Position numbers and translations under genes: made by a program
Origin: Bacillota bacterium
Lineage (GTDB): Bacteria; Bacillota; UBA4882; UBA8346
Length of the DNA stretch: 64,000 nucleotides
Assembly (NCBI GenBank): GCA_023392595.1
Contig: JAEVYU010000034.1
Span: forward strand, 62,001-126,000
Direction of reading: 5' to 3'
Part shown: piece after piece, positions 41,935 to 50,304 of the stretch
Position numbering within the stretch: the first letter of the stretch is position 1
Layout: the number at the start of each line of letters is the position of its first letter
Notes under the pieces: generated by a model
Databases searched by the model: none
What the model saw: only the letters and a program-made list of their open reading frames with translations
Told to the model about the DNA's origin: nothing

Positions 41935-42606
41935 ATGAAAGGCGATATTTTCGTATTGGAGGAACATCACCAAAAGGTTGCCGCGGTGATTGTTCCGGAA
42001 ATACTCCCAAAAATCAAAGGGAAAACAACACGCTACACGATTACGGTGGCCGGTGAATCGGGGAGCGGCAAGTCAGAGACGGCTAAAGCCATTGCCGATG
42101 AATTGGTCAAATATGATATTCAATCCGTTATCCTTGGACAGGATGATTATTTTGTTTTACCACCCAAGTCCAATGACGCTAAAAGAAGGGTCGACCCGGA
42201 ATGGCTGGGTCCCCATGTCGAAGTCCGACTGGAGGTCCTGGAGCAAAACCTAATCGATGGGATTGCCGGGAAAAATGAAATCGTCAAACCTTTAATTGAT
42301 TATGATCAAAATACGATTACTGAAGAAACGGTGCCTTTGGGAGGAATTAAAGTCGTCATCGCCGAGGGAACCTATACCTCTTTGCTGAAAAATGTCGATA
42401 CCAAAATTTTCATTGCCAGAAACCGCCTGGACACGCTGGAACACCGCCAAAAAAGAAGACGCGGCAATGAAGTGGGCGATCCCTTTATTGAACAAGTATT
42501 GATGACCGAACACAAGATCATTGCCGGCCATAAGCAATTAGCCGACTTTATCATTACTAAAGAATATGATGTGCAGGCAATAGAGGCATTATTACCAATA
42601 AGCTGA
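41935..42606 (+). CDS. Uridine kinase-like P-loop kinase of unknown substrate
   Basis: About 223 residues from ATG 41935, after a GTGGAGGA site. The Walker A motif is GESGSGKSETAKAI, followed by ILGQDDYFVLPPKSND, which corresponds to the substrate Asp and tyrosine segment of uridine kinase and phosphoribulokinase, and VVIAEGTYTSLL (Walker B-like). A basic lid, RQKRRRGNEVGD, follows. An N-terminal extension of about 35 residues (FVLEEHHQKVAAVIVPE) is not part of uridine kinase. Since it shares an operon and LacI operator with a GH13 phosphorylase, it more likely phosphorylates a released sugar, glycerate or polyol than uridine; this is inference from context. Confidence 0.75.
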   Translation: MKGDIFVLEEHHQKVAAVIVPEILPKIKGKTTRYTITVAGESGSGKSETAKAIADELVKYDIQSVILGQDDYFVLPPKSNDAKRRVDPEWLGPHVEVRLEVLEQNLIDGIAGKNEIVKPLIDYDQNTITEETVPLGGIKVVIAEGTYTSLLKNVDTKIFIARNRLDTLEHRQKRRRGNEVGDPFIEQVLMTEHKIIAGHKQLADFIITKEYDVQAIEALLPIS

Positions 42607-42621
42607 AGAGAGGCCGGCCAA

Positions 42622-44091
42622 ATGACGATCAAAAATCAAGTCCAACTGATTACATACCCCGATTCGCTCGGCGGCGATCTGAAAACTTTGAATGAAGTAT
42701 TGTTAAAATACTTCTCCGACATTTTTAAAGGTGGAATTCATATTTTACCGCCCTTTCCTTCTTCCGGCGATCGCGGATTTGCTCCCCTCACTTATCTTGC
42801 AATTGAACCGAAATTCGGCGCCTGGGATGATATCCGGCGCATCGCTGAAAATTTTGACGTATTACTCGACCTGATGGTGAATCATATTTCCAGACAATCT
42901 CCGTATTTTCAGGACTTTTTGCAGAAAGGGTCCGTTTCGGAATGGGCGGACCTATTTCTTACCCTGGATAAGATCTGGCCCGACGGTAACCCGGTCCGTG
43001 AAGATGTTGAAAAGCTATTTTTGCGCAGGGCCACGCCCTACTCCACCTTCACCATTCAAGATACGGGTGAGGAAGTCAAAGTCTGGACCACCTTCGGCAA
43101 ACAAGAGCCATCGGAACAGATTGACTTGGATGTGAACTCTTCGGTTACCTTGAAACTGCTGGCCGATTTCTTCAGCAATTTCAGCAAACACAATGTGAAA
43201 ATCGTCCGGCTGGATGCAGTCGGTTATGTCGTTAAAAAGATGGGAACCAGCTGTTTCTTTGTAGAACCGGAGATTTATTCGTTTTTGAACTGGATTCATC
43301 ATCTAGCCCATTCATTCGGCATCGAATTGCTGCCCGAAGTCCACGCCCACTATACTACCCAATTCAAACTGGCTGAAAGGGGGTATTGGATTTATGATTT
43401 TATCCTGCCGTATATGGTTCTTGAGGCTTTGTTCAACAAATCCAGCGCTAAATTACGGGAGTATCTCAAAATTCGCCCCCATAAGCAGTTCACCATGCTG
43501 GACTGCCATGACGGCATCCCGGTGAAACCCGATCTGGATGATCTGATGCAATCGGATGAGGCCCGCAAACTGGTGGATGTCTGTCTTCAAAGAGGCGCTA
43601 ATCTTAGCCTGATTGTTTCCGAGCAACACAAGGATAAGGACGGATTTGACGTTCATCAAATCCGCTGCTCCTATTATTCGGTTCTTAACTGTGATGACGA
43701 CGCCTATTTGGCAGCCCGGGCCATTCAGTTTTTTGCACCCGGAGTGCCCCAAGTGTATTATGTGGGATTATTGGCCGGTGAAAATGACCTTGAAAATGTT
43801 AAAAGAACCGGTGAAGGCCGCGAGATCAACCGCCATAATTTCAGCCTCGGCGAGATCGAACAGGCGGTCCGGAAAGATGTTGTCCAACGGTTGCTGCGAC
43901 TTATCCGCTTTCGCAATGAGTATCCGGCTTTCAATGGAGAGTTTGCGGTTTTGAACTCCAGAGATGATCAAATCCGCTTATCCTGGCAAAAAGAAACCTC
44001 TATTTGCACATTGAATATCGATTTGCAAATAAACCGCTCCGTGATTGAATATCGCGATGTTGCGGGCCAGATGGCGCAATATGACGTCTAA
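42622..44091 (+). CDS. Sucrose phosphorylase-family glycosidase (GH13 subfamily 18)
   Basis: A 489-residue enzyme that resembles Bifidobacterium sucrose phosphorylase throughout. NQVQLITYPDSLGG opens the barrel. The nucleophile Asp lies in IVRLDAVGYVVKK, the acid/base Glu in LLPEVHAHYTTQ and the transition-state Asp in MLDCHDGIPV. ARAIQFFAPGVPQVYYVGLL and GREINRHNFS are family hallmarks. The subfamily includes phosphorylases for sucrose, sucrose 6-phosphate, glucosylglycerol and glucosylglycerate; the acceptor loops here (RRATPYSTFT, LNCDDDAYL) differ from those of the sucrose enzymes, so the substrate is open. The product would be glucose 1-phosphate. It follows the kinase gene by 15 bases. 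Confidence 0.9.
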   Translation: MTIKNQVQLITYPDSLGGDLKTLNEVLLKYFSDIFKGGIHILPPFPSSGDRGFAPLTYLAIEPKFGAWDDIRRIAENFDVLLDLMVNHISRQSPYFQDFLQKGSVSEWADLFLTLDKIWPDGNPVREDVEKLFLRRATPYSTFTIQDTGEEVKVWTTFGKQEPSEQIDLDVNSSVTLKLLADFFSNFSKHNVKIVRLDAVGYVVKKMGTSCFFVEPEIYSFLNWIHHLAHSFGIELLPEVHAHYTTQFKLAERGYWIYDFILPYMVLEALFNKSSAKLREYLKIRPHKQFTMLDCHDGIPVKPDLDDLMQSDEARKLVDVCLQRGANLSLIVSEQHKDKDGFDVHQIRCSYYSVLNCDDDAYLAARAIQFFAPGVPQVYYVGLLAGENDLENVKRTGEGREINRHNFSLGEIEQAVRKDVVQRLLRLIRFRNEYPAFNGEFAVLNSRDDQIRLSWQKETSICTLNIDLQINRSVIEYRDVAGQMAQYDV

Positions 44092-44150
44092 TGATTCAAG
44101 ATTTGCGACAAGCGGGTTGCATGACAACCCCAGACAACGGTATCTCCAGT

Positions 44151-44182
44151 TTAAAAAACTTGTTACATCCTTCGTAACAAGT
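44151..44182 (-). terminator. Intrinsic terminator of the purine operon
   Basis: On the minus strand ACTTGTTAC and GTAACAAGT form a 9-bp stem with a 7-base loop, followed by TTTTTT. It lies 28 bases beyond the purD stop. Read the other way it may also end the phosphorylase transcript, but the T-run there is weak. Confidence 0.8.
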
Positions 44183-44209
44183 CGGTTGCTTTTCCATAAT
44201 CAATCGCTT

Positions 44210-45481
44210 TTAAAATCTTTCCATTTCCCGGTGTCCAATGTCCTTCCGGTAATACATTCCCTCAAAGTTGATCTTCACAATATCCCGGTAAGCGCCTGCA
44301 ATTGCTTCCCGGATATCGGCTCCTTGATGCACCAGATTTAAAACCCGGCCCCCTGCGGTTACGGTATCCCCTGCCGCCGTGAGCCTGGTTCCCGCCTGAA
44401 ATACCAGCGAATCCTTTACTTTTTCGATTCCGGTAATCTCTTTGCCATCCTGGTATTTACCGGGATAGCCTGCCGAGGCTGCTACCACACATACGGAAGT
44501 GGCGCCCGTTTTCCACCGGATCGCGGATAGATCCAATTTCCCCTCGACAGCATTCAAAAAGATTTCCGCCAAGTCCGATTCCAGCAACGGCAGGACCGCC
44601 TGGGTCTCCGGATCGCCAAAGCGCACGTTGTATTCTATGAGCTTCGGACCGTTTTGAGTAATCATCAATCCCAAAAACAGGGTTCCGATGAAAGGAAAGC
44701 CTTCCTCGGCCATCGCTTGGAGGGTGGGATTCAATATCTCATTTTGGACCCGGGCGGAGATTTGGGGAGTAAACACCGTAGTCGGCGTATAAGTGCCCAT
44801 TCCACCCGTATTGGGGCCGCTGTCACCATCGCCGATCCTTTTATGGTCCTGCACTGGCAACATGGGCACGGCGGTTTTTCCATCACAAAACGCCAACAAA
44901 GAAACTTCCTCACCTTCCAAAAACTCTTCGATGACAATGGAGTTTCCCGCCTCACCAAAGACCTTTTGGGTCATCATTTCATCGATGGCCTGGGTGGCAG
45001 AACGCATGTCCATGGCAACCGTGACACCCTTCCCGGCGGCCAGTCCATTGGCTTTCACGACAACAGGAGTCCCTACCTTCTCCAGATACTGCTTGGCGGA
45101 TACCGGATCGCTGAAAATTTCAAAGCCGGCGGTGGGAATATTGTACCGCTTCATAAACTCTTTGGCATAGCTTTTACTGGCCTCCAACCGGGCGGCCTGC
45201 CGGGAAGGACCGTAAATTTTCAAACCCCGCTTCCTAAACTCCCCGACCACGCCTTCGGCAAGATAGGTTTCCGGACCGACCACCGTTAAGTCAATCCGGT
45301 TTTTTTGGGCGAAATCGGCCATCGTGTCGATACTGAGCGGGCTGAGGACGACATTCTCAGCTATTTGGGCTGTCCCGCCGTTACCGGGACAACAATAGAT
45401 TTTTGAAACGAGCGGACTTAAAGCTAATTTCCAAGCAATGGCATGCTCCCGTCCGCCATTGCCGATCACCATGACTTTCAA
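44210..45481 (-). CDS. purD: Phosphoribosylamine-glycine ligase
   Basis: Joins glycine to phosphoribosylamine with ATP, the second step of purine synthesis. The 423-residue ATP-grasp enzyme shows VMVIGNGGREHAIAWKL at the N-terminus, VGPETYLAEGVV, PVVVKANGLAAGKGV (the ATP loop), GNSIVIEEFLEGEEVSLLAF, GPNTGGMGTYTP and IEYNVRFGDPETQAVLPLL. Length and all motifs are complete. Last gene of the purine operon, with a terminator after it. purH, which often precedes purD, is missing here. Confidence 0.97.
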   Translation of the reverse strand: MKVMVIGNGGREHAIAWKLALSPLVSKIYCCPGNGGTAQIAENVVLSPLSIDTMADFAQKNRIDLTVVGPETYLAEGVVGEFRKRGLKIYGPSRQAARLEASKSYAKEFMKRYNIPTAGFEIFSDPVSAKQYLEKVGTPVVVKANGLAAGKGVTVAMDMRSATQAIDEMMTQKVFGEAGNSIVIEEFLEGEEVSLLAFCDGKTAVPMLPVQDHKRIGDGDSGPNTGGMGTYTPTTVFTPQISARVQNEILNPTLQAMAEEGFPFIGTLFLGLMITQNGPKLIEYNVRFGDPETQAVLPLLESDLAEIFLNAVEGKLDLSAIRWKTGATSVCVVAASAGYPGKYQDGKEITGIEKVKDSLVFQAGTRLTAAGDTVTAGGRVLNLVHQGADIREAIAGAYRDIVKINFEGMYYRKDIGHREMERF

Positions 45482-45571
45482 AAAAATACCCCCTAGGCCA
45501 AACGGAATAAAGACATTTTAAAATTTTACCGGCCAAGGCCGGTAGATGTGAAACTGATCATGGATGAAAAT

Positions 45572-46462
45572 TCAGATTGCCAGCGGTTTGCCCACAATCT
45601 GTTGATAAGCTTCCAAATATTTTTCGGTGGTTTTCCGGATAATCTCCTCCGGCAACTTCGGGGCAGGCGGGTTTTTATCCCAGTGGATGCTTTCAAGATA
45701 ATCCCGGACATATTGTTTATCGAAACTAGGCTGAACCTTTCCCGCCTGATATTGGCTCTTGGGCCAAAACCTTGAGGAATCGGGGGTGAAAATCTCATCA
45801 ACCACCGTTAACACTCCATCAACAAAAGCGAACTCAAACTTGGTGTCCGCCAAAATAATTCCGCTTGCTTCCGCCTTGGCCGCTCCGATTTGATAGAGCT
45901 TTAAAGAATAATCCTTTAGCTTTTCCGCAAGTTCCCGGCCAACCTTAGCGGCCAGTTCGGAAAAGGTTATGGGCTGATCATGGCCTTCCGATTCTTTGGT
46001 GGTAGGGGTAAAAATCGGCTCCGGCAATTTACTGCTCTCTTCCAACCCTTTGGGAAGTTCAATTCCGTTGACGGATCCGTTTTTAAGATAATCTTTTAAC
46101 CCGCTGCCTGTTAGGTAACCCCGTACGACGCATTCCACCGGAACGACCTGCCCTTTTTTCACCAGCATGGAACGGCCTTGTAACAACGTTCTTTCCTCCG
46201 CGGTCAAGCCCGGCACCTGATTCATATCGGCTGTAATCAAATGATTGGGAAGGCTGTCTACGGTCTGACCAAACCAGAATACGGATAAACCCGTTAAAAC
46301 GTTTCCCTTTTCCGGTATCGGTTCTTCAAATACGACATCGAAAGCGGACAGTCTGTCCGTCGCCACAATCAATAAATACTGATTCAAGTCGTAAATGTCT
46401 CTTACCTTACCGCGGGCTATCAGCGGGAATGATTTTAAAGCTGTTTTACTTACAAGCGCCAT
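45572..46462 (-). CDS. purC: Phosphoribosylaminoimidazole-succinocarboxamide synthase
   Basis: Adds aspartate to CAIR. At 296 residues it is of the longer, yeast-like form. Blocks are IARGKVRDIYDLNQYLLIVA, TDRLSAFDVVFEEPIPEKG, VECVVRGYLTGSGLKDYLK, IFTPTTKESEGHDQP, GIILADTKFEFAF and the Asp-containing VVDEIFTPDSSRFW. All expected nucleotide- and substrate-binding residues appear to be present. It lies between the FabZ-like gene and purD in the operon, separated from purD by 90 bases. Confidence 0.97.
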   Translation of the reverse strand: MALVSKTALKSFPLIARGKVRDIYDLNQYLLIVATDRLSAFDVVFEEPIPEKGNVLTGLSVFWFGQTVDSLPNHLITADMNQVPGLTAEERTLLQGRSMLVKKGQVVPVECVVRGYLTGSGLKDYLKNGSVNGIELPKGLEESSKLPEPIFTPTTKESEGHDQPITFSELAAKVGRELAEKLKDYSLKLYQIGAAKAEASGIILADTKFEFAFVDGVLTVVDEIFTPDSSRFWPKSQYQAGKVQPSFDKQYVRDYLESIHWDKNPPAPKLPEEIIRKTTEKYLEAYQQIVGKPLAI

Positions 46463-46502
46463 TCTCTATTCCTCCTACATACAGTCACTATATTCCATAA
46501 CA

Positions 46503-46946
46503 TTATTGCATTGCCGCCTGTGGGACAGCCATACAAGTAAACTGGGCTTCACTAACCAATTCATTGTTACTCAATACCCTACCCTTAAATTTTCCGGCCC
46601 TGGCCTTATATCTCAGCAATTCGACCTCAATACGCAGTTGATCACCGGGTTGAATCGCCCGGCGAAATCTGGCTTTTTCAACCGCAGCAAAGAGGGGCAC
46701 GCTATTTTTGTCTTCGGCAAGTTCCATCGTTACAAAGCCGGCCAGTTGCGCCATGATTTCAATCTGAATGGAACCCGGGATCAAACAATCGCCATTAAAA
46801 TATTGCTGCTGGCAATAATAGTCATCGGTTGTGATGTTCTTAATTCCCACCGCCCGCTTCCCCTTATCGATCTCAATGACCCGGTCAATCAATAAAAACG
46901 GATAACGATGCGGCAACAAGTCTTTAATCATATTAATATCAAGCAC
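46503..46946 (-). CDS. FabZ-like hotdog-fold protein lacking the catalytic histidine
   Basis: A 147-residue hotdog-fold protein starting at GTG after AAAGGGGG. LPHRYPFLLIDRVIEI and GIKNITTDDYY match 3-hydroxyacyl-ACP dehydratase FabZ, as does the helix with IEIMAQLAGF that carries the catalytic Glu. The loop that should read GHFPxxPxMPG is GDCLIPG: four residues are missing, including the essential His, so normal dehydratase chemistry is unlikely. It may be a thioesterase, an acyl-binding protein or a dehydratase with a shifted residue. Its position inside the purine operon between purN and purC is unusual and may reflect co-transcription only. Confidence 0.8.
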   Translation of the reverse strand: MLDINMIKDLLPHRYPFLLIDRVIEIDKGKRAVGIKNITTDDYYCQQQYFNGDCLIPGSIQIEIMAQLAGFVTMELAEDKNSVPLFAAVEKARFRRAIQPGDQLRIEVELLRYKARAGKFKGRVLSNNELVSEAQFTCMAVPQAAMQ

Positions 46947-47108
46947 AGGGCATCCCCCTTTGACAATGAATGAATAATTATTGAGATCTTCTTGCTTCCC
47001 GGGGCTAAATCCTTTAAATTTCTTACAAAACCCCTTGCGATGAACCTGGCTGATGAAAGGGAAATTCTATCAGATTATCTTTGTCTCTTCTTCCCCTCGG
47101 TTGACAAC

Positions 47109-47729
47109 TTATCTTTTTAACAAAACCCGGTTCCCTGCCACGGTGATTCGTTCCTCAACCAACAGCTTGACGGCCTCCGGGTAGATTTGATGTTCGACGG
47201 CAAGGACTTTAGAGGCCAAGCTATCCGGCGTATCGCCATCATCGACTGCCACGATTCCCTGGCGGACGATGGGGCCGACATCGGTTTCCGGGGTCACCAG
47301 ATGAACCGTGACGCCGGAAAACTTGGCCCCTGAGGCGATTACCGCTTCGTGGACATGGTGTCCGTACATGCCTTTACCACCGAAAGAAGGCAGTAAGGCG
47401 GGATGAATGTTCAAGATCCGTTCCCGGTACTTTTGAATCAGGCAAGGATCTAAAATCCGCAGAAAGCCCGCCAGGCATACCAAGTCGATACCATAATGTT
47501 CGAAACGGCGGGAAATAGCTTCCGAAAAATCCGCAGCCGTCAAATAGTCCCGATGGTTAATAACTTCTGCCGGAATACGGTGTTTGGTGGCCCGTTCAAG
47601 GGCAAAGACACCCGGCTTGTTGCTAATCACCACCCCAACCCCGGCATCAAACATTCCGGTTTCAGCGGCATCAATGATGGCCTGAAGGTTTGAGCCGCCT
47701 CCGGAGACGAGCACACCAATTTTCTTCAA
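47109..47729 (-). CDS. purN: Phosphoribosylglycinamide formyltransferase
   Basis: Transfers formyl from 10-formyl-tetrahydrofolate to GAR, the third purine step. Motifs: KKIGVLVSGGGSNLQAIIDA, VVISNKPGVFALERA, LVCLAGFLRILDP, the catalytic NIHPALLPSFGGKGMYGHHVH and VTVHLVTPETDVGPIVRQ. The frame is open to 47756, but GGAGGT lies just before TTG 47729, giving the same N-terminus as E. coli PurN (206 residues here). It follows purM closely. The folate cofactor is a link to the folA gene in this window. Confidence 0.96.
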   Translation of the reverse strand: MKKIGVLVSGGGSNLQAIIDAAETGMFDAGVGVVISNKPGVFALERATKHRIPAEVINHRDYLTAADFSEAISRRFEHYGIDLVCLAGFLRILDPCLIQKYRERILNIHPALLPSFGGKGMYGHHVHEAVIASGAKFSGVTVHLVTPETDVGPIVRQGIVAVDDGDTPDSLASKVLAVEHQIYPEAVKLLVEERITVAGNRVLLKR

Positions 47730-47752
47730 AGGGACCTCCAAGTAATACGAAA

Positions 47753-48772
47753 TCAAAACTTTAAGGTAACTTTTTTATCTCCCGAGACCACCATCCCCAA
47801 CCGGTAACTCTGGGGAATTGCATCGTTTACCGCTTGGACATCACCGGGCGCGCAAACAATCACCATTCCGATGCCCATATTAAAAACACGATAGGCTTCT
47901 TCATCCGGAATATCAGCCGATTTCTGCAGAAAATCAAAAACAGGTAAAACCGGCCAGCTTCCTTTATGAATCTCCACTCCGCATCCCTCGGGCAAAATCC
48001 GCGGGATATTGTCATAAAAACCGCCGCCGGTGATATGGGCCATGCCTTTGATATTTTTTTGTTTCACCAAAGGATAAAGTTGCCGGTAATAAGAACAGTG
48101 CGGCGCCAGCAAAGCATCTCCAATGGTGGAGGCGATTTCCGGAACGTAGGTTGATGGAGCGAGTCCCAGTTGCTCAAAACAAATTTGCCGGGCCAAAGAG
48201 TAGCCATTGGTATGCAACCCCTTGGAGGGCAGCCCGATGACAACATCGCCCGGTTGGATGGAAGAACCGGTAATTAACAAATCCCTTTCCACTATGCCGA
48301 TAATGGTCCCGGCCAAGTCGAATTCCCCCGCTGAATATATGCCCGGCATCTCGGCGGTCTCCCCGCCGATGAGTACACATTCATTTTCAAAGCACCCTCC
48401 GGCAAGCCCCTTGACGATTTCAGCGATCATATCCGGTTGAACCACACCGGCTCCGATATAATCCAAAAAGAACAAAGGCCTGGCGCCTTGGACCAAAATA
48501 TCGTTGACACAGTGATTGACCAGATCATATCCTACCGTGTCATAACGTTCCATGGTAAAGGCCACTTTCAGCTTCGTTCCCACTCCATCGGTACTGGATA
48601 CCAGGACCGGCTCCCGGTAATCCCGGACCGGAAAGGCATAGAGCCCGCCAAAATTACCGATATCCCCCAGAACATGGGAGTTATAAGTACCCTGGACTAA
48701 ATTCTTGATTCGTTTCACTGCTTCATTGCCGGCATCGATATTCACGCCGGCGGCTTTATAGAGATCGGCCAT
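47753..48772 (-). CDS. purM: Phosphoribosylformylglycinamidine cyclo-ligase
   Basis: Closes the imidazole ring to AIR. About 339 residues from the ATG at 48772, which has GAGAGGT before it and starts 5 bases after purF stops. Blocks: YKAAGVNIDAGNEAVKRI, VLVSSTDGVGTKLKVAF, GYDLVNHCVNDILVQGARP, CVLIGGETAEMPGIY, HTNGYSLARQI and GMAHITGGGFYDNIPRILP. Complete. Part of purB-F-M-N. Confidence 0.97.
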   Translation of the reverse strand: MADLYKAAGVNIDAGNEAVKRIKNLVQGTYNSHVLGDIGNFGGLYAFPVRDYREPVLVSSTDGVGTKLKVAFTMERYDTVGYDLVNHCVNDILVQGARPLFFLDYIGAGVVQPDMIAEIVKGLAGGCFENECVLIGGETAEMPGIYSAGEFDLAGTIIGIVERDLLITGSSIQPGDVVIGLPSKGLHTNGYSLARQICFEQLGLAPSTYVPEIASTIGDALLAPHCSYYRQLYPLVKQKNIKGMAHITGGGFYDNIPRILPEGCGVEIHKGSWPVLPVFDFLQKSADIPDEEAYRVFNMGIGMVIVCAPGDVQAVNDAIPQSYRLGMVVSGDKKVTLKF

Positions 48773-48776
48773 GAAT

Positions 48777-50231
48777 TTACCTCTCTTCCAACTGATACTT
48801 ACTGCCCTTCTCCCCCGGAAGCGGGATTGGGTATTCACCGTTAAAACAAGCCATACAAAGTTGTTCCTTCGGTTTCAGAGCCCGGTATAAACCTTCTTGG
48901 GTCAGATAGGTTAGACTGTCGGCTTGAATATAATTGCGGATTTCCTCCACCGAATGAGCAGAGGCGATTAATTCTTTCCGGACTGAAGTGTCGATTCCAT
49001 AATAACAAGGGTGGGCGATCGGCGGAGCACTGACGCACATATGAACTTCCTTGGCGCCCGCTTCCCGTAATAGGTGAATAATTTTGCCGCTGGTAGTGCC
49101 CCGGACGATCGTATCATCGATGATCACCACCCGTTTGCCCTTTAAAACCTCTTCCACCGGATTCAGCTTAATCCGTACCCCCAAGTCGCGCATATTCTGT
49201 TGGGGTTGAATGAATGTCCTCCCGATATAGGGATTCTTAATTAAACCGATATCATAAGGAATGCCCGAGCTTTCGGCAAAACCCATTGCCGTTGAACGGC
49301 CGGTATCCGGGACCGGGATGACCACATCCGCCTTCCCGGTAAACTGTTTGGCAAGTTCCCGGCCCATCGCTTTTCTGGATAAGTGAACGTTAATCCCATC
49401 AATATTGCTATCCGGCCGGGCAAAATATATATATTCAAAAACACATAGAGCTTCGGCTTTTGCCTTGGGCAGGTAATAACTTCGCAGGCCTTCACTATCA
49501 ATCATAATGAGCTCACCCGGGGCAATATCCCGGATGAAACGGGCTCCCATGCTGGAGAAGGCGCAACTCTCCGATGAGATAACATAAGCGTCCCCCAGTT
49601 TACCCAAACATAAGGGCCGGTTTCCGTGAGGGTCCCTTAGTCCGATCAGAGTATCCTTGGTCATCAACACCAGGGAAAACGAACCCCGTAAAACCTCGGC
49701 TGATTTCAAAATCGCTGTCGGTAAATCATCCTGACTATGACGGGCGATGAGATTGATAATTACCTCCGTATCGGTTGTCGTTTGAAATACGGAGCCGTTT
49801 TCCTGTAAATCCTGCCGCAGTTCCTCAGTATTCACCAGGTTACCGTTATGGGCCACCGCCAAAATTCCTTTGGAACACCGGGCCATCAAGGGTTGCGCAT
49901 TGGCCAGCAAACTTGAACCGGTCGTGGAATAACGGACGTGGCCGATTCCAATCCTGCCTTTAAGCTGTTCCAGGATATCCTTGTTAAATACGTTGGACAC
50001 CAAGCCCATATTTTTATGAGCGAGGACATGCTGCCCATCGGAAATAACCATTCCGGCGCTTTCCTGGCCACGGTGCTGCAAGGCGTAAAGCCCGATATAA
50101 GTTAAAAATGAAGCCTCAAAATCCGGTTCATTACTGTAGACTCCAAATACGCCGCAGGCTTCTTCCTGATGGTCTTCCTCAAGAAAAACATCTGCGCGTG
50201 CGCACCCGTTATCGCAAATCACTTCGTCCAA
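48777..50231 (-). CDS. purF: Amidophosphoribosyltransferase
   Basis: First committed step: PRPP plus glutamine to phosphoribosylamine. It has 484 residues from TTG at 50231. A propeptide precedes the nucleophile Cys in EEACGVFGVY, as in the Bacillus-type enzyme. The glutaminase half has GHVRYSTTG and AHNGNLVN. The phosphoribosyltransferase half has the PRPP motif VVIIDDTIVRGTTSG. The B. subtilis-type 4Fe-4S cysteines are present: one in SESCAFS, one in ALCVFEY and two in LCMACFNGEYPI. Since PRPP is its substrate, control of this operon by a PRPP-sensing riboswitch would be logical. Confidence 0.97.
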   Translation of the reverse strand: MDEVICDNGCARADVFLEEDHQEEACGVFGVYSNEPDFEASFLTYIGLYALQHRGQESAGMVISDGQHVLAHKNMGLVSNVFNKDILEQLKGRIGIGHVRYSTTGSSLLANAQPLMARCSKGILAVAHNGNLVNTEELRQDLQENGSVFQTTTDTEVIINLIARHSQDDLPTAILKSAEVLRGSFSLVLMTKDTLIGLRDPHGNRPLCLGKLGDAYVISSESCAFSSMGARFIRDIAPGELIMIDSEGLRSYYLPKAKAEALCVFEYIYFARPDSNIDGINVHLSRKAMGRELAKQFTGKADVVIPVPDTGRSTAMGFAESSGIPYDIGLIKNPYIGRTFIQPQQNMRDLGVRIKLNPVEEVLKGKRVVIIDDTIVRGTTSGKIIHLLREAGAKEVHMCVSAPPIAHPCYYGIDTSVRKELIASAHSVEEIRNYIQADSLTYLTQEGLYRALKPKEQLCMACFNGEYPIPLPGEKGSKYQLEER

Positions 50232-50304
50232 TCATCACAGCTCCTTACTCATGGGTATCGTTTCATCCGGCAACAACAAACAGCTCATTCCCTAAGCCTA
50301 ATCC

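Noticed and set aside
42622..44091. Firm assignment as sucrose phosphorylase
   Set aside because: The subfamily also contains enzymes for other glucosides and the acceptor loops differ, so only the family is called.
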